A program made the translations under genes and the position numbers. Shown here one piece after another: positions 21,585 to 31,389 of a stretch of 64,000 nucleotides of DNA. Location: positions 84,382,622 through 84,446,621 of the forward strand of contig OX381709.1 in NCBI GenBank assembly GCA_947462335.1, in the 5' to 3' direction. Each line of letters opens with the position of its first letter. Positions within the stretch are counted from its first letter, which is position 1. This DNA is from Harmothoe impar (Eukaryota > Annelida > Polychaeta > Phyllodocida > Polynoidae). The notes under the pieces are model-generated. The model made no database searches, was not told the origin of the DNA, and saw nothing but the letters and a program-made list of their open reading frames with translations.

Positions 21585-22451
21585 ATGATGGTTAGTTCTG
21601 CTATTTTCAGCTACTTTTCTTATCGAAGTGTTGACGCTACAGAGCATCGAAACTCTCTCCAAATGAGTCCAAGAAAGAAAAAGCAACTTCCACTTGAAGC
21701 AGGAAGAGAAACAGTGCCCTATGATGCATGTGAGGTAAAGAAACATTGGAAGGACGTCACCAAGGAGCAATGGATAGAAGCATGCTTCAACTTCATCGGA
21801 ACGGAAGTAGTTTCATTTGGACAGAGGGAGAAGATTTTGTTGGAGCTATTTTTCTTAGCTCCGTATACTTGGCCTGACTGTGGTGAAATTCCTTCAGGTA
21901 TTTGTTCAGTCTTCGCCATAGAAGTTATCAGGTCTTTGAAGGAGCTTCGATATATGCAAGGCACTCACGAGGAGATTGTTCAGAAAATGACGGAATTCGA
22001 AACAGGAGAAGACACAATATGGTGCGAGGAGACGACATATACGGACGATGATCTGGAGTACATCATTTGTAGCCCGTTGGAACATTATGTTAAAGACTTT
22101 GAGGACATGCTAGACAGCACTGAGATGAACCCGAAAGAGAGATCCCTTACTGCACAGAAAGAGGCCAAAGCTGTGTTGGAAAAGCTCAAGTTTGGTCAAG
22201 GATTCACTCTTCAAAGCAGCTGTGTGAGTGTGATAAAAGGCCTTGTGTTGAAACATCCAGACATGAAGTTTTCGCGTGCTGTCGACACACTTCCTTTGCC
22301 TGAACTGATGATGAACATGATCGATCCCATCGTACCAACATGTTTCGACTCTGCCAATTGTCCCATGTATAAAATGGTTTCAAGTTTTGCCCGTGGCCGA
22401 TGGCTAAACGATCCACTGAAGTCAGAAAACCTCCTTGATTTAATCAACTGA
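21585..22451 (+). CDS. Orphan protein of the palindrome, left-arm copy (288 aa)
   Basis: I do not recognise this family. The uninterrupted frame begins ATG ATG at 21585. A second candidate start (residue 27, MSPRKKK) has a better context and puts a basic, nuclear-signal-like patch at the N terminus. The predicted protein is soluble and largely helical. Notable parts are W- and C-containing segments (FLAPYTWPDCGEIPSG, residues about 93-108), an acidic middle (EEETTYTDDDLEY-like, 145-160) and a hydrophobic C-terminal third. There is no signal peptide, membrane span or catalytic motif I know. It is the only large ORF of the element and is preserved identically in both arms. That argues for selection, very recent duplication or gene conversion. 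An accessory viral/Polinton gene or a captured host gene are the two options I cannot separate. Confidence 0.65.
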   Translation: MMVSSAIFSYFSYRSVDATEHRNSLQMSPRKKKQLPLEAGRETVPYDACEVKKHWKDVTKEQWIEACFNFIGTEVVSFGQREKILLELFFLAPYTWPDCGEIPSGICSVFAIEVIRSLKELRYMQGTHEEIVQKMTEFETGEDTIWCEETTYTDDDLEYIICSPLEHYVKDFEDMLDSTEMNPKERSLTAQKEAKAVLEKLKFGQGFTLQSSCVSVIKGLVLKHPDMKFSRAVDTLPLPELMMNMIDPIVPTCFDSANCPMYKMVSSFARGRWLNDPLKSENLLDLIN

Positions 22452-22499
22452 CTAAATGTATTTTCTCATACTAGTATTAGTAGCATTAGTAATAGCAGC

Positions 22500-22734
22500 T
22501 ACTCAGTCTCGTGCAGCACAAGCAGCAGCATCTGTCAGCAGCATCCGTGACATCGTCAGCAGCAGCAGCAGCTGCACGAGCAGCACAAGCAGCAGCATCT
22601 GTCAACAGCATCCGTGACATCGTCAGCAACTGCAGCAGCTGCACGAGCAGCACAAGCAGCAGCAGCTGTCAGCAGCTGCAGCAGCTGCACGAGCAGCACA
22701 AGCAGCAGCACCAGCAGCAGCAGCAACAGCAAAT

Positions 22735-22766
<32 letters not shown>

Positions 22767-22782
22767 GCGGTGTGGACCACTA
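22500..22782 (+). repeat. CAG-rich minisatellite, left arm
   Basis: About three units of roughly 60 bp combine agcagctgcacgagcagcac with a catccgtgacatcgtcag tail. They are followed by pure (CAG)n at 22735-22765. The array starts about 50 bp after the orphan ORF stop. Frames across it (poly-Ser, poly-Ala or poly-Leu) are repeat translation. Confidence 0.85.
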
Positions 22783-23560
22783 AATTCGAGATGGCGACAT
22801 GTCTGTTTCTTAGAATCGACATTCGACATGAGGCCTAGTGACATTTGACATGAAGCTTGAAAAACATAGTGACAGGTGACATGAGCAATTCTTAAAATCG
22901 ACATGAGATATGAGCATAATTAAGCGACATCGACATGTGCCATGGCTATTTTTTTTTAAGACAAACGCCATAGACTCCTCATTCAAACCCCCACTAGTAG
23001 TGCTCTATAAGCGCAAGCTTTGCCTTAAGAGAGCTGTGGCTGTGAACCCTCTCCTCCCCCCGTACACACAGGTAAATATCAGAGTCAGCCAATGTCGCCA
23101 ATACTACTCTCATACAAGGGTCAGGCACTGCTGGACTATAATAGATGGGTCAAGGACCATTCTACTGAGGGTCAGGCTAGGCTGGACATTCAATAACAGG
23201 CTGGACTTTGGCAAACTTGCTTGAAAGTCTGGCCAGCAAGAGTCCGTTGAAGGACTATACGGTAAAAAGGCTGCTGTTACAGTCAAGATACTCATATTTC
23301 AAGCCCAGAAAACTGTAATTAGCTTTCCAAGTTGTTTATTTAACAATATCCTGGCCTAGCAAGAAGCTGTCAGATGACATCTAAGAAAAATGGGGCTGTT
23401 AATTGATCAAGAGAGCTACATTGTTACAGAGTCCTATTCCTCTTTTGAGGTGGGACCAAATTTGAAAAAAGAATAAACTCAAAAAAAAAGCCTTAAGATT
23501 GAAACAGTTGTAGATGACAAATTTAATGAGGAAGTCGTATTAATTAGTTTACAAATAGCC
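22783..23560. other. Left-arm spacer between CAG array and centre
   Basis: Contains several gacatgag/gacatttgacatg repeats (22790-22945) and a ggtcaggc..ctggac motif repeated near 23120-23210. Frames of 104 and 61 codons exist on the two strands, identically in both arms, but lack coding features. Confidence 0.45.
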
Positions 23561-23645
23561 GCTGCACGAGCAGCACAAGCAGCTCGTGCAGCTGCTGCAG
23601 CTGACACTAGTGTCAGCTGCTGCTTGTGCTGCTCGTGCAGCGGCT
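23561..23645. repeat. Centre of the palindrome
   Basis: The two arms meet at cactagtg (23605-23612 region) flanked by CAG/CTG-rich sequence. The left side holds a 15-nt segment (ctcgtgcagctgctg) with no partner on the right. That is the main deviation from dyad symmetry. The unpaired loop would be very short, as expected if a hairpin end was copied into a dimer. Confidence 0.85.
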
Positions 23646-24419
23646 ATTTGTAAACTAATTAATACGACTTCCTCATTAAATTTGTCATCTACAACTGTTT
23701 CAATCTTAAGGCTTTTTTTTTGAGTTTATTCTTTTTTCAAATTTGGTCCCACCTCAAAAGAGGAATAGGACTCTGTAACAATGTAGCTCTCTTGATCAAT
23801 TAACAGCCCCATTTTTCTTAGATGTCATCTGACAGCTTCTTGCTAGGCCAGGATATTGTTAAATAAACAACTTGGAAAGCTAATTACAGTTTTCTGGGCT
23901 TGAAATATGAGTATCTTGACTGTAACAGCAGCCTTTTTACCGTATAGTCCTTCAACGGACTCTTGCTGGCCAGACTTTCAAGCAAGTTTGCCAAAGTCCA
24001 GCCTGTTATTGAATGTCCAGCCTAGCCTGACCCTCAGTAGAATGGTCCTTGACCCATCTATTATAGTCCAGCAGTGCCTGACCCTTGTATGAGAGTAGTA
24101 TTGGCGACATTGGCTGACTCTGATATTTACCTGTGTGTACGGGGGGAGGAGAGGGTTCACAGCCACAGCTCTCTTAAGGCAAAGCTTGCGCTTATAGAGC
24201 ACTACTAGTGGGGGTTTGAATGAGGAGTCTATGGCGTTTGTCTTAAAAAAAAATAGCCATGGCACATGTCGATGTCGCTTAATTATGCTCATATCTCATG
24301 TCGATTTTAAGAATTGCTCATGTCACCTGTCACTATGTTTTTCAAGCTTCATGTCAAATGTCACTAGGCCTCATGTCGAATGTCGATTCTAAGAAACAGA
24401 CATGTCGCCATCTCGAATT
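23646..24419. other. Right-arm spacer (mirror of 22783-23556)
   Basis: Reverse complement of the left-arm spacer, with the same motifs and the same non-coding character. Confidence 0.45.
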
Positions 24420-24435
24420 TAGTGGTCCACACCGC

Positions 24436-24467
<32 letters not shown>

Positions 24468-24702
24468 ATTTGCTGTTGCTGCTGCTGCTGGTGCTGCTGC
24501 TTGTGCTGCTCGTGCAGCTGCTGCAGCTGCTGACAGCTGCTGCTGCTTGTGCTGCTCGTGCAGCTGCTGCAGTTGCTGACGATGTCACGGATGCTGTTGA
24601 CAGATGCTGCTGCTTGTGCTGCTCGTGCAGCTGCTGCTGCTGCTGACGATGTCACGGATGCTGCTGACAGATGCTGCTGCTTGTGCTGCACGAGACTGAG
24701 TA
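24420..24702 (-). repeat. CAG-rich minisatellite, right arm
   Basis: Mirror image of 22500-22782, read here as CTG/GCTGCT. The identical unit order in both arms is notable because such arrays normally change length quickly. Confidence 0.85.
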
Positions 24703-24750
24703 GCTGCTATTACTAATGCTACTAATACTAGTATGAGAAAATACATTTAG

Positions 24751-25617
24751 TCAGTTGATTAAATCAAGGAGGTTTTCTGACTTCAGTGGATCGTTTAGCC
24801 ATCGGCCACGGGCAAAACTTGAAACCATTTTATACATGGGACAATTGGCAGAGTCGAAACATGTTGGTACGATGGGATCGATCATGTTCATCATCAGTTC
24901 AGGCAAAGGAAGTGTGTCGACAGCACGCGAAAACTTCATGTCTGGATGTTTCAACACAAGGCCTTTTATCACACTCACACAGCTGCTTTGAAGAGTGAAT
25001 CCTTGACCAAACTTGAGCTTTTCCAACACAGCTTTGGCCTCTTTCTGTGCAGTAAGGGATCTCTCTTTCGGGTTCATCTCAGTGCTGTCTAGCATGTCCT
25101 CAAAGTCTTTAACATAATGTTCCAACGGGCTACAAATGATGTACTCCAGATCATCGTCCGTATATGTCGTCTCCTCGCACCATATTGTGTCTTCTCCTGT
25201 TTCGAATTCCGTCATTTTCTGAACAATCTCCTCGTGAGTGCCTTGCATATATCGAAGCTCCTTCAAAGACCTGATAACTTCTATGGCGAAGACTGAACAA
25301 ATACCTGAAGGAATTTCACCACAGTCAGGCCAAGTATACGGAGCTAAGAAAAATAGCTCCAACAAAATCTTCTCCCTCTGTCCAAATGAAACTACTTCCG
25401 TTCCGATGAAGTTGAAGCATGCTTCTATCCATTGCTCCTTGGTGACGTCCTTCCAATGTTTCTTTACCTCACATGCATCATAGGGCACTGTTTCTCTTCC
25501 TGCTTCAAGTGGAAGTTGCTTTTTCTTTCTTGGACTCATTTGGAGAGAGTTTCGATGCTCTGTAGCGTCAACACTTCGATAAGAAAAGTAGCTGAAAATA
25601 GCAGAACTAACCATCAT
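24751..25617 (-). CDS. Orphan protein of the palindrome, right-arm copy (288 aa)
   Basis: The predicted protein is identical to that at 21585-22451, on the opposite strand, so the two genes converge on the palindrome centre. The same two start candidates apply. Any transcript reading through the centre would fold on itself completely. Function unknown. Confidence 0.65.
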   Translation of the reverse strand: MMVSSAIFSYFSYRSVDATEHRNSLQMSPRKKKQLPLEAGRETVPYDACEVKKHWKDVTKEQWIEACFNFIGTEVVSFGQREKILLELFFLAPYTWPDCGEIPSGICSVFAIEVIRSLKELRYMQGTHEEIVQKMTEFETGEDTIWCEETTYTDDDLEYIICSPLEHYVKDFEDMLDSTEMNPKERSLTAQKEAKAVLEKLKFGQGFTLQSSCVSVIKGLVLKHPDMKFSRAVDTLPLPELMMNMIDPIVPTCFDSANCPMYKMVSSFARGRWLNDPLKSENLLDLIN

Positions 25618-27553
25618 AACATTCTGAGCGAGCGTAGAGTGGACGATGCTACGATGATGAAGGGCGGGTCGAGAAAGTGTGATGGGTGAGAGCGTCGTTT
25701 CACTCCTTATGTACCCTGTCCTAGATAATCCTCTTAAACGGCTGAAAAGACTCTCTCAGTACAGAGTCTCTACTCAATTAAGAGATCTGTTAAGTAAGTT
25801 TTCACATGCTACCTGACTACTGCAGGTGGGTTTAGACTTAAGCAGCTTAGTGCACACACGTGTCTGTTAGAAAGCTACCTGCACACCTGCCTTCCTTTTT
25901 CACTAGTATTTACCCCCTGCCGACTTATAAGGCGCCTATACACGTGTGAGCCTCCTTATATACGCCTTCTTGCTTCTAGAGCTAAGCTACTTACCGTCGT
26001 TTTCAGCTGCCGCAGGCTGACTGGCAGCTATTTAAAAGAGAATACCCGTTACCTGTATAACGGATCAGGGGGTTATGAGATTAGAGTGTGTATACAAAAA
26101 AAGCTACAGGGGTCGTGAAGCAAGCGAGAGGGTGTCTGTCTGTGAGGTAGAGACGAGTACATGTGGTAAGCGACTTAAGTGTAAAACAAAAGCACCTCCT
26201 CTTGCCGTGGTGAGTGGAGCGGACGGCAGCTGGCTAGTTGAATAAGCGTCAGCTTAGAAGATAATCCGTCCACGGGCTGGCGCGTCACACCTGTCGTTAA
26301 TCACCTCCTGTAGTCTTTGTATACACAGTTGACCTGGCTTTATCTCTTCACCAGCTATAATCCCATATACATGTAGCGCACGTTACACTTGTTATCCCTC
26401 TTTTCATGCTGATGGATGAGGGGTGGAAGGGTCCAGGTGAAAAGCAATTTGATTCCTCTCTGGAAGAGGGTGGGGCTCTAGGTGAAAACAAGCTTAGAAC
26501 ATCCGGATTAGCCGCTCTCTCAGCTATATAAAGAGCCTCAATTTTTCTTGGAACAGTACTTCACCTCTGCCCACTTCGTCTTGTTGTACACTATCAGTCA
26601 CGAGGCAGACGCTCGAAGTAGCAGATCTTTGCAGTATGGTTTATACAGGGGTTACCTGCTAATAGGAGTTTGTCTAAAAAAAAATGGGTGAGTAGATCGC
26701 TTTTTTCTAAAAAAACACTTAGAACACGGGTATGAATATGTAGCACTGTAAATAGTTAGTGTGAGTACACAGTAGAATCTACGGTACTATAGTCTTAACT
26801 GTCTAAAGACTGTGGAGCGCGTTAATGTGCGGTCTCCTTACTAATTTCACTTGACCAGGCTGGCAGGGTCAACTAGTCTAGGTAATTGCAACCACAAGGG
26901 TGGCTACTCAAGATCCAAGTAGACCTACTACTATGAGATTGTCTTTTGACCACTCTGCCGCCTGGTGATTACATGCTCTAGTCTAGCTCGCCATACCCTA
27001 GTATAGTTCTCCGCTCTTTTCGTCAGATGGCGCCACAATAGGATTTTTGTACATTTCTACGATACTCGCGAACATTTTAAACGCATAATGAACTATATAA
27101 GCAAAAAAGCACACTTCTAATATATTGAATATAAAAAACCGCGCTCATCATCCCTCTAATCGCATTTTCCAGCCGCCGGCCAGCTGACTGCTGACTACAG
27201 GAGAGGGTGATTTTTTTTCTTTAGATTTAAGCCGCTTACCACACGCGCGCCCTCTAGTCACAGACAGAGTGACAGAAAGGGAGGGGGTCGCTTTGTTCAC
27301 GCTACCTGTAGTTGTTTTTCTATACACACTCTAAGCCCATGACCTGCTAATCCTTTATACAGGTAACACGTGTTCAACTAATTACACTATTGTATGACAG
27401 TCGGTACACGGATTAATTTTAAACCACCCTCCCATCTGGATCCATGTCTGGTGGGTGGAAGGATCCAGCTGAAAAGCGTGATTAGGGCTTTTGTTTCTCT
27501 TATGATAGCAGCAGGTCAGCATGCGACAGCTGAAAATGTCAGACTAAGTCGAA
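25618..27553. other. Right-arm non-coding region (mirror of 19649-21584)
   Basis: Same subrepeat organisation as the left arm, in reverse complement. No gene supported. Confidence 0.55.
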
Positions 27554-28005
27554 TTGTTTGTTTACAAACAGTCACGTGTCACGTGGTGTTGTTTACAAAC
27601 AAGAGAGCCACGTGGTGTTGTTTACAAACAAACCCTAAGTAGGTCACGTTACCCTAGTTACCAGAATGCCGGCTTCTGATTGGCTGAGCCTAAGTAGGTC
27701 ACGTGACGTAAGTAAGTCACGTTACCATGGTTACCAGAATGCGGGCCTCTGATTGGCTGAGAGCTTCTAAGTAGGTCAGTAGGTTACCCAGAATGCACCA
27801 CTAATCCCCTAAGTAGGTCACTTCCGGTCACGTGACCAAATGGAGGCCTCTGATTGGCTGCAGGGTTACCCAGAATGCACCACTAATCCCCTAAGTAGGT
27901 CACTTCCGGTCACGTGACCAAATGGAGGCCTCTGATTGGCTGCAGGTCGATTGAGTAATAAACAGTACTGAACTATAGTCCCGTTCCAATACATACAATA
28001 CTACT
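27554..28005 (-). repeat. Right Polinton-type terminal inverted repeat
   Basis: Reverse complement of 19197-19648, with the same CCAAT, E-box, X-box and forkhead motifs. At least three substitutions distinguish it from the left copy (in the first 40 bp and at gcccgcatt versus gccggcatt). The element is therefore real sequence that has begun to diverge, not a simple assembly mirror. Confidence 0.85.
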
Positions 28006-28072
28006 GGCATAACGTTATATGAAATTTTATAACGTTATTTTGACGTAAAATAACGTTTTTTTGTTAGCTGGG

Positions 28073-29415
28073 AAGTGTGGACTAGTTTTTCTAAGAGCTT
28101 TCCCGGTAGTGGCAGTAGGCTCACCGGCCTCCAGTTACTGACTTGTGATAATTTGCCTGATTTGGGGATTGGGATAACCAGTGCTTGTGACCATTCCAGC
28201 GGGAAGACTCCACTGTCAATGCTACTGTTGAACAAGCATCTAAGCTGTGGTATCAATACACTAAAGGCGTCTTTACATACCCTGGCTGATATAAAGTTAA
28301 GGCCTGACGACTTGTCTACATTTATGTTTTTCACTACATCTATAACTTGATCATAAGTGAAGATAGGCTTGCCCATTGGCCATTCATCTAACCCTGAGTT
28401 CCGACCCTCCACTTTTATCTGTTCAAGTAGGGTCGGGAGACTCAATACTTCATCCACTGGCCTATTGTGAGAGGCTTCATTTTCCTCAAATAGTTTTTGG
28501 CCAATAGTTGCAAAATAAGAATTGCAGAATTCGGCAGCATCAAGCCCTATGTGTCTTAGACCATCATCATCCACATATGAGGCTGATGTGGACTTATCTT
28601 TTGGTTTTAGGAACTCATTTATAATGCGCCAAAATGCCTTACTATCCCCTTTGCTCTCATGTAATGCACTCTTTATCTGGGACCCTTTGGCTTTTTTACA
28701 TGTCTTGGCTACCTTCTTTTTATGGTATTTTACTGTACCTAGCCCTTCTGCCGACCTTCTATGAAGGTAGGCCCTAACCTCCCTGTCCCTGTCGCTCATG
28801 GTTTCCCGTATGTCATTTGTCATCCAGTCATTAGCATGGTCTTTGCATGTAATGTCCTTTATAGGGCAGTACATGTCCAAGTACTCAAGTATTGACTCTT
28901 TCAGAAACTGCCACTTGGTATTTGGGTCTGGGGAGTTGTAAAATTCTGACCAGTCATATTGAGCTAGGGTGTCCTGTAGGTCATCCCTGCTGTAGTGCTT
29001 ATAGCTTCTACCCCTAAAACTCAGCTCTTGTGTGACAGTTTCAGCTTTTTTCCTGGAGGCAAAAATTGGGAAGTGATCACTTACGAGTTCTATCATGACT
29101 CCACTACTTGCCACACAGTGGCAATTTGTGTATATTAGGTCAATACAGGAGCCTGCATCGTCCTTGGGCCTAGTTATATCTTTAATTTTCCCCTGTAGTC
29201 CCTTTATACCCATCAGGGCTTCCAGGGCTATTGTCTCATTATTATCTTGGTCTAGTAAATTTATATTAAAATCCCCTAGCAACCATATCTCATGGTTGCC
29301 ATGCTCTTTATATATGTATTTGAGTATACCGTCTAACTCTGTCAGAAAGTCCACCACTTTGCATTTGGGTGGTTTATAGACATTTAACACTATTTTGTAT
29401 CTAACCTTTCAATAC
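28073..29415 (-). pseudogene. LINE ORF2, middle part: endonuclease C-half and RT N-terminal region
   Basis: The frame contains the conserved parts of the apurinic-type endonuclease: VLNVYKPP, LLGDFNINLLD (catalytic GDFN), CIDLIYTN and VSDHFPIF (catalytic Asp-His). A 250-residue linker and the first RT block (NWRPVSLLPLPGKLLEKLV) follow. It is out of frame with the upstream part: a single-nucleotide change around 29400-29415 separates them. At its 3' end it runs straight into the MITE at 28072. The sequence after KLVHT in the open frame is MITE-derived. Confidence 0.85.
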
Positions 29416-29769
29416 GTTTTTCAATACGTATACACAATGTTTCAATATTATCCGTCATGACACTACATGCCTCGATTCTATCTGAAAACAAGGCAATGTC
29501 ATTCTTGAGATAAATAAGTAGCCCACCCGCTCGACTGTCTCTGTCATGCCGGTGGTATTGTCTACCAGCCCAAAAGATGTTAACGTCATTATGTGTCTCA
29601 TCTAACCATGTCTCGGTGAGACAGCATATATCTAGCGCTCCAAGACTTGCCTTGACTACAAGTCTTGTTTCTTCATTATAGCTTCTACAGTTCACATGCC
29701 CTATCTTGAACCCCTTCACAGCCTCCAAGCCAAATCTATCTATGACAGTATATATGGGGAGGTGACTTT
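29390..29769 (-). pseudogene. LINE ORF2, N-terminal part of the endonuclease
   Basis: This shows the start of the endonuclease fold: KIGHVNCRS (Asn active-site block), CCLTETWLD (catalytic Glu) and AGGLLIYLKNDI. It ends in a premature stop after RLDTK because of the frameshift noted for 28073-29415. No in-frame ATG precedes the domain. The frame is open from about 29769 and the first usable codons are TTG/GTG. The true start is therefore lost or non-standard. Confidence 0.8.
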
Positions 29770-30692
29770 AATAACTCCAGTATAGGCCAAACCACAACCA
29801 TCAACCCCGCAAAAATAAACCAAAAAATACAGTTAGTAATACAGTGTGTAAATAAGGGTATACTATTTATAGCAGAGGTAACTATACTGTTCCTCAGCTT
29901 GGGGCAGCCCCTTTATGAGCCTCATTAAGGCTCTGCAGGGGGACTGCAGGTCCCCACCATCGCTGACCTATGTGGGTCAGATCAGCGACATGGGTCTGCT
30001 GACTCCCTCTTTGACCAATCTGTGAGATAACTAAAGTGTATACAAACCAAATTAACGGTATTTGTGCCATTATATGTACACCAGACAAATGGATAATTTG
30101 TTATCTACCGGTTATTTTTACAAATAACAAGTAGCATGTGACATAAGTCATATGCTATTTTAAAGAGCATTCCTACACTACCCTTCCTGCCTACTTAAAC
30201 TAATATTATTAATACATAATATCATTTCATATTTGTATGATCATGAGTAATCGCCTACACTAGCAATGTTATCACTAAATTCATCGTAGATGTGAATAAA
30301 CTAAAGTTATCAATACATAATTTCATTTCACATTTGTATGATCATGCTAAATCGTGTATACTAGTAATGATATCAATGATTGCATCATAAATGTGTGTGT
30401 ATTGAACAAATGTCTAATCTCTAATTATAGCCGGGTTTACACAAAAAACAACATAAAGTCAAGAAAAAGTCAAGGATCCAGGTCCTTGGTGTTAGTGCTT
30501 GGTTGACATGATTATAATATATTAATTGCTATTAGGTATTTTGTAACTAAGGCGATTGCAATTCAAAGCACCCTAGTTCCAAAGAATGCTGGGTGGCTAT
30601 AGACAACTCCTCTGCCAATTGGTTTCAGGGGGGGATGGCGATTGCAATTCAAAGCACTCATCCTCCCTTTCCCAATTTTTGACCTATAATAG
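29770..30692 (-). other. LINE inter-ORF spacer
   Basis: About 0.9 kb of AT-rich sequence between the SGNH ORF and ORF2. Two blocks are duplicated: a ~105-bp unit with atttgtatgatcatg (30196 and 30300 regions) and ggcgattgcaattcaaagca (30550 and 30637). No coding frame is supported. A 64-codon frame at 29894-30088 has no domain. Confidence 0.45.
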
Positions 30693-30817
30693 CTAGATTA
30701 ATCTAAATATCTGGGTTACTCTCCTGCGCTTTGCTTGTTGAATTTCCGCAAGTCTCTTCGTCTCAATCATGCGCTGCCTTTCTTCCGCCCGTATAGGATT
30801 GCCAGTTATGGCCTTCC

Positions 30818-31342
30818 TTACTTATTAAAGTGTAGCGTAGCCTCGTCTATTATTGTCTGAGTGGGGTGTGGGTATGACAGGCCATTAAATTTCCCTATTG
30901 ACATGCCGTATAGCGGGACTATGATGATATTGACGTCTGGGTTGATCACACCTGCCCTCCAGATAATATCCTGGGAGGTTTGGATTAAGCTATTTGCTAT
31001 GTCGAGCGGGTTAGTATTGGCTATCCTTACACTATGTGGTTTGGTACCACGTTGTAGTACTGTCATGTCATTTATGCCTGCCATTAGGTAGGCATAATTA
31101 ATGCTGGGGTTGTTTTTTATGAGCTGAATTAATGTCTCACCGGCTTCGGCCAGTTTGGCACCACCCATGCCTTTAACAGTATGCAGATTGATGTTCAAAT
31201 CAGGTGTAGCACTGACCTTTTGTTGTAGATACTCATGTAACCCGGGGTTTTGAATCCACTTGTTGTCAACTTTGCGTTTCCTACCGTTTAGCCTACTGTC
31301 CCCTATTATCGCCACATTCACCGCTGGTGCTGTAGCAGCCAT
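30818..31342 (-). CDS. LINE-encoded SGNH/GDSL-type esterase ORF
   Basis: The frame from the well-placed ATG at 31342 (gacaATGGCT context) encodes 174 residues. It shows the SGNH-hydrolase blocks: VAIIGDSRLNG (residues 10-20, nucleophile Ser16), GMGGAKLAE (block II Gly) and MAGINDMTV (block III GxND, 87-95). The expected C-terminal Asp-x-x-His block is not evident. The stop comes early, and a basic helical continuation is open in another frame to 30693, so a frameshift is likely. Esterase domains of this superfamily are known in ORF1 proteins of CR1/L2-type LINEs and are thought to act on lipids or acetylated substrates. Here it is a separate ORF starting 47 nt after the NADAR stop. Confidence 0.7.
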   Translation of the reverse strand: MAATAPAVNVAIIGDSRLNGRKRKVDNKWIQNPGLHEYLQQKVSATPDLNINLHTVKGMGGAKLAEAGETLIQLIKNNPSINYAYLMAGINDMTVLQRGTKPHSVRIANTNPLDIANSLIQTSQDIIWRAGVINPDVNIIIVPLYGMSIGKFNGLSYPHPTQTIIDEATLHFNK

Positions 31343-31389
31343 TGTCCATTCGAACTTCACAAAATGTGCCTGTCTCGTGTGTAGTGGTA

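Larger units (their letters stand above)
19197..28005. mobile_element. 8.8-kb palindromic Polinton-derived element
   Basis: The element starts agtagtattgtatg and ends with its complement catacaatactact. It is flanked by the 6-bp duplication ggcata (19191-19196 and 28006-28011). A 5' AG terminus and 6-bp duplication are Polinton hallmarks, and the first ~450 bp closely match the Polinton end at 60329. The whole element is an inverted repeat with arms of about 4.4 kb. Features in the two arms sum to 47202, so the symmetry is exact except for a 15-nt extra segment near 23583-23597. Only a few mismatches were seen, in the terminal repeats. Each arm holds a TIR, about 1.9 kb non-coding, a 288-codon ORF, a CAG-rich array and about 0.8 kb of spacer. 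No integrase or polymerase is encoded, so mobilisation must have been in trans. Confidence 0.85.
19111..28072 (-). mobile_element. CCCAG-family MITE split by the palindromic element
   Basis: The B half is 19111-19196 (cccagtaaacaaaaaacg ... actatggcata). The A half is 28006-28072 (ggcataacgttatatg ... tttgttagctggg). Both halves end in the same ggcata, the duplication made by the inserted palindrome. The MITE itself interrupts the LINE RT frame between the KLVHT and YVTK codons with a TT duplication. Confidence 0.9.

Noticed and set aside
22511..22838. Poly-Ser, poly-Ala and poly-Leu frames in the CAG array (and mirror frames 24364-24691)
   Set aside because: Overlapping frames on both strands across a CAG repeat; repeat translation rather than genes.
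22910..23295. 104- and 61-codon frames in the palindrome spacer (and mirror copies at 23907-24292)
   Set aside because: Overlapping on opposite strands, no domain and no coding bias. They appear twice only because the arms are identical.
19197..28005. Palindrome as a pure assembly or amplification artefact
   Set aside because: Target duplication, reconstitution of the MITE, substitutions between the two terminal repeats and the 15-nt central asymmetry argue for real sequence. Long reads would still be desirable.
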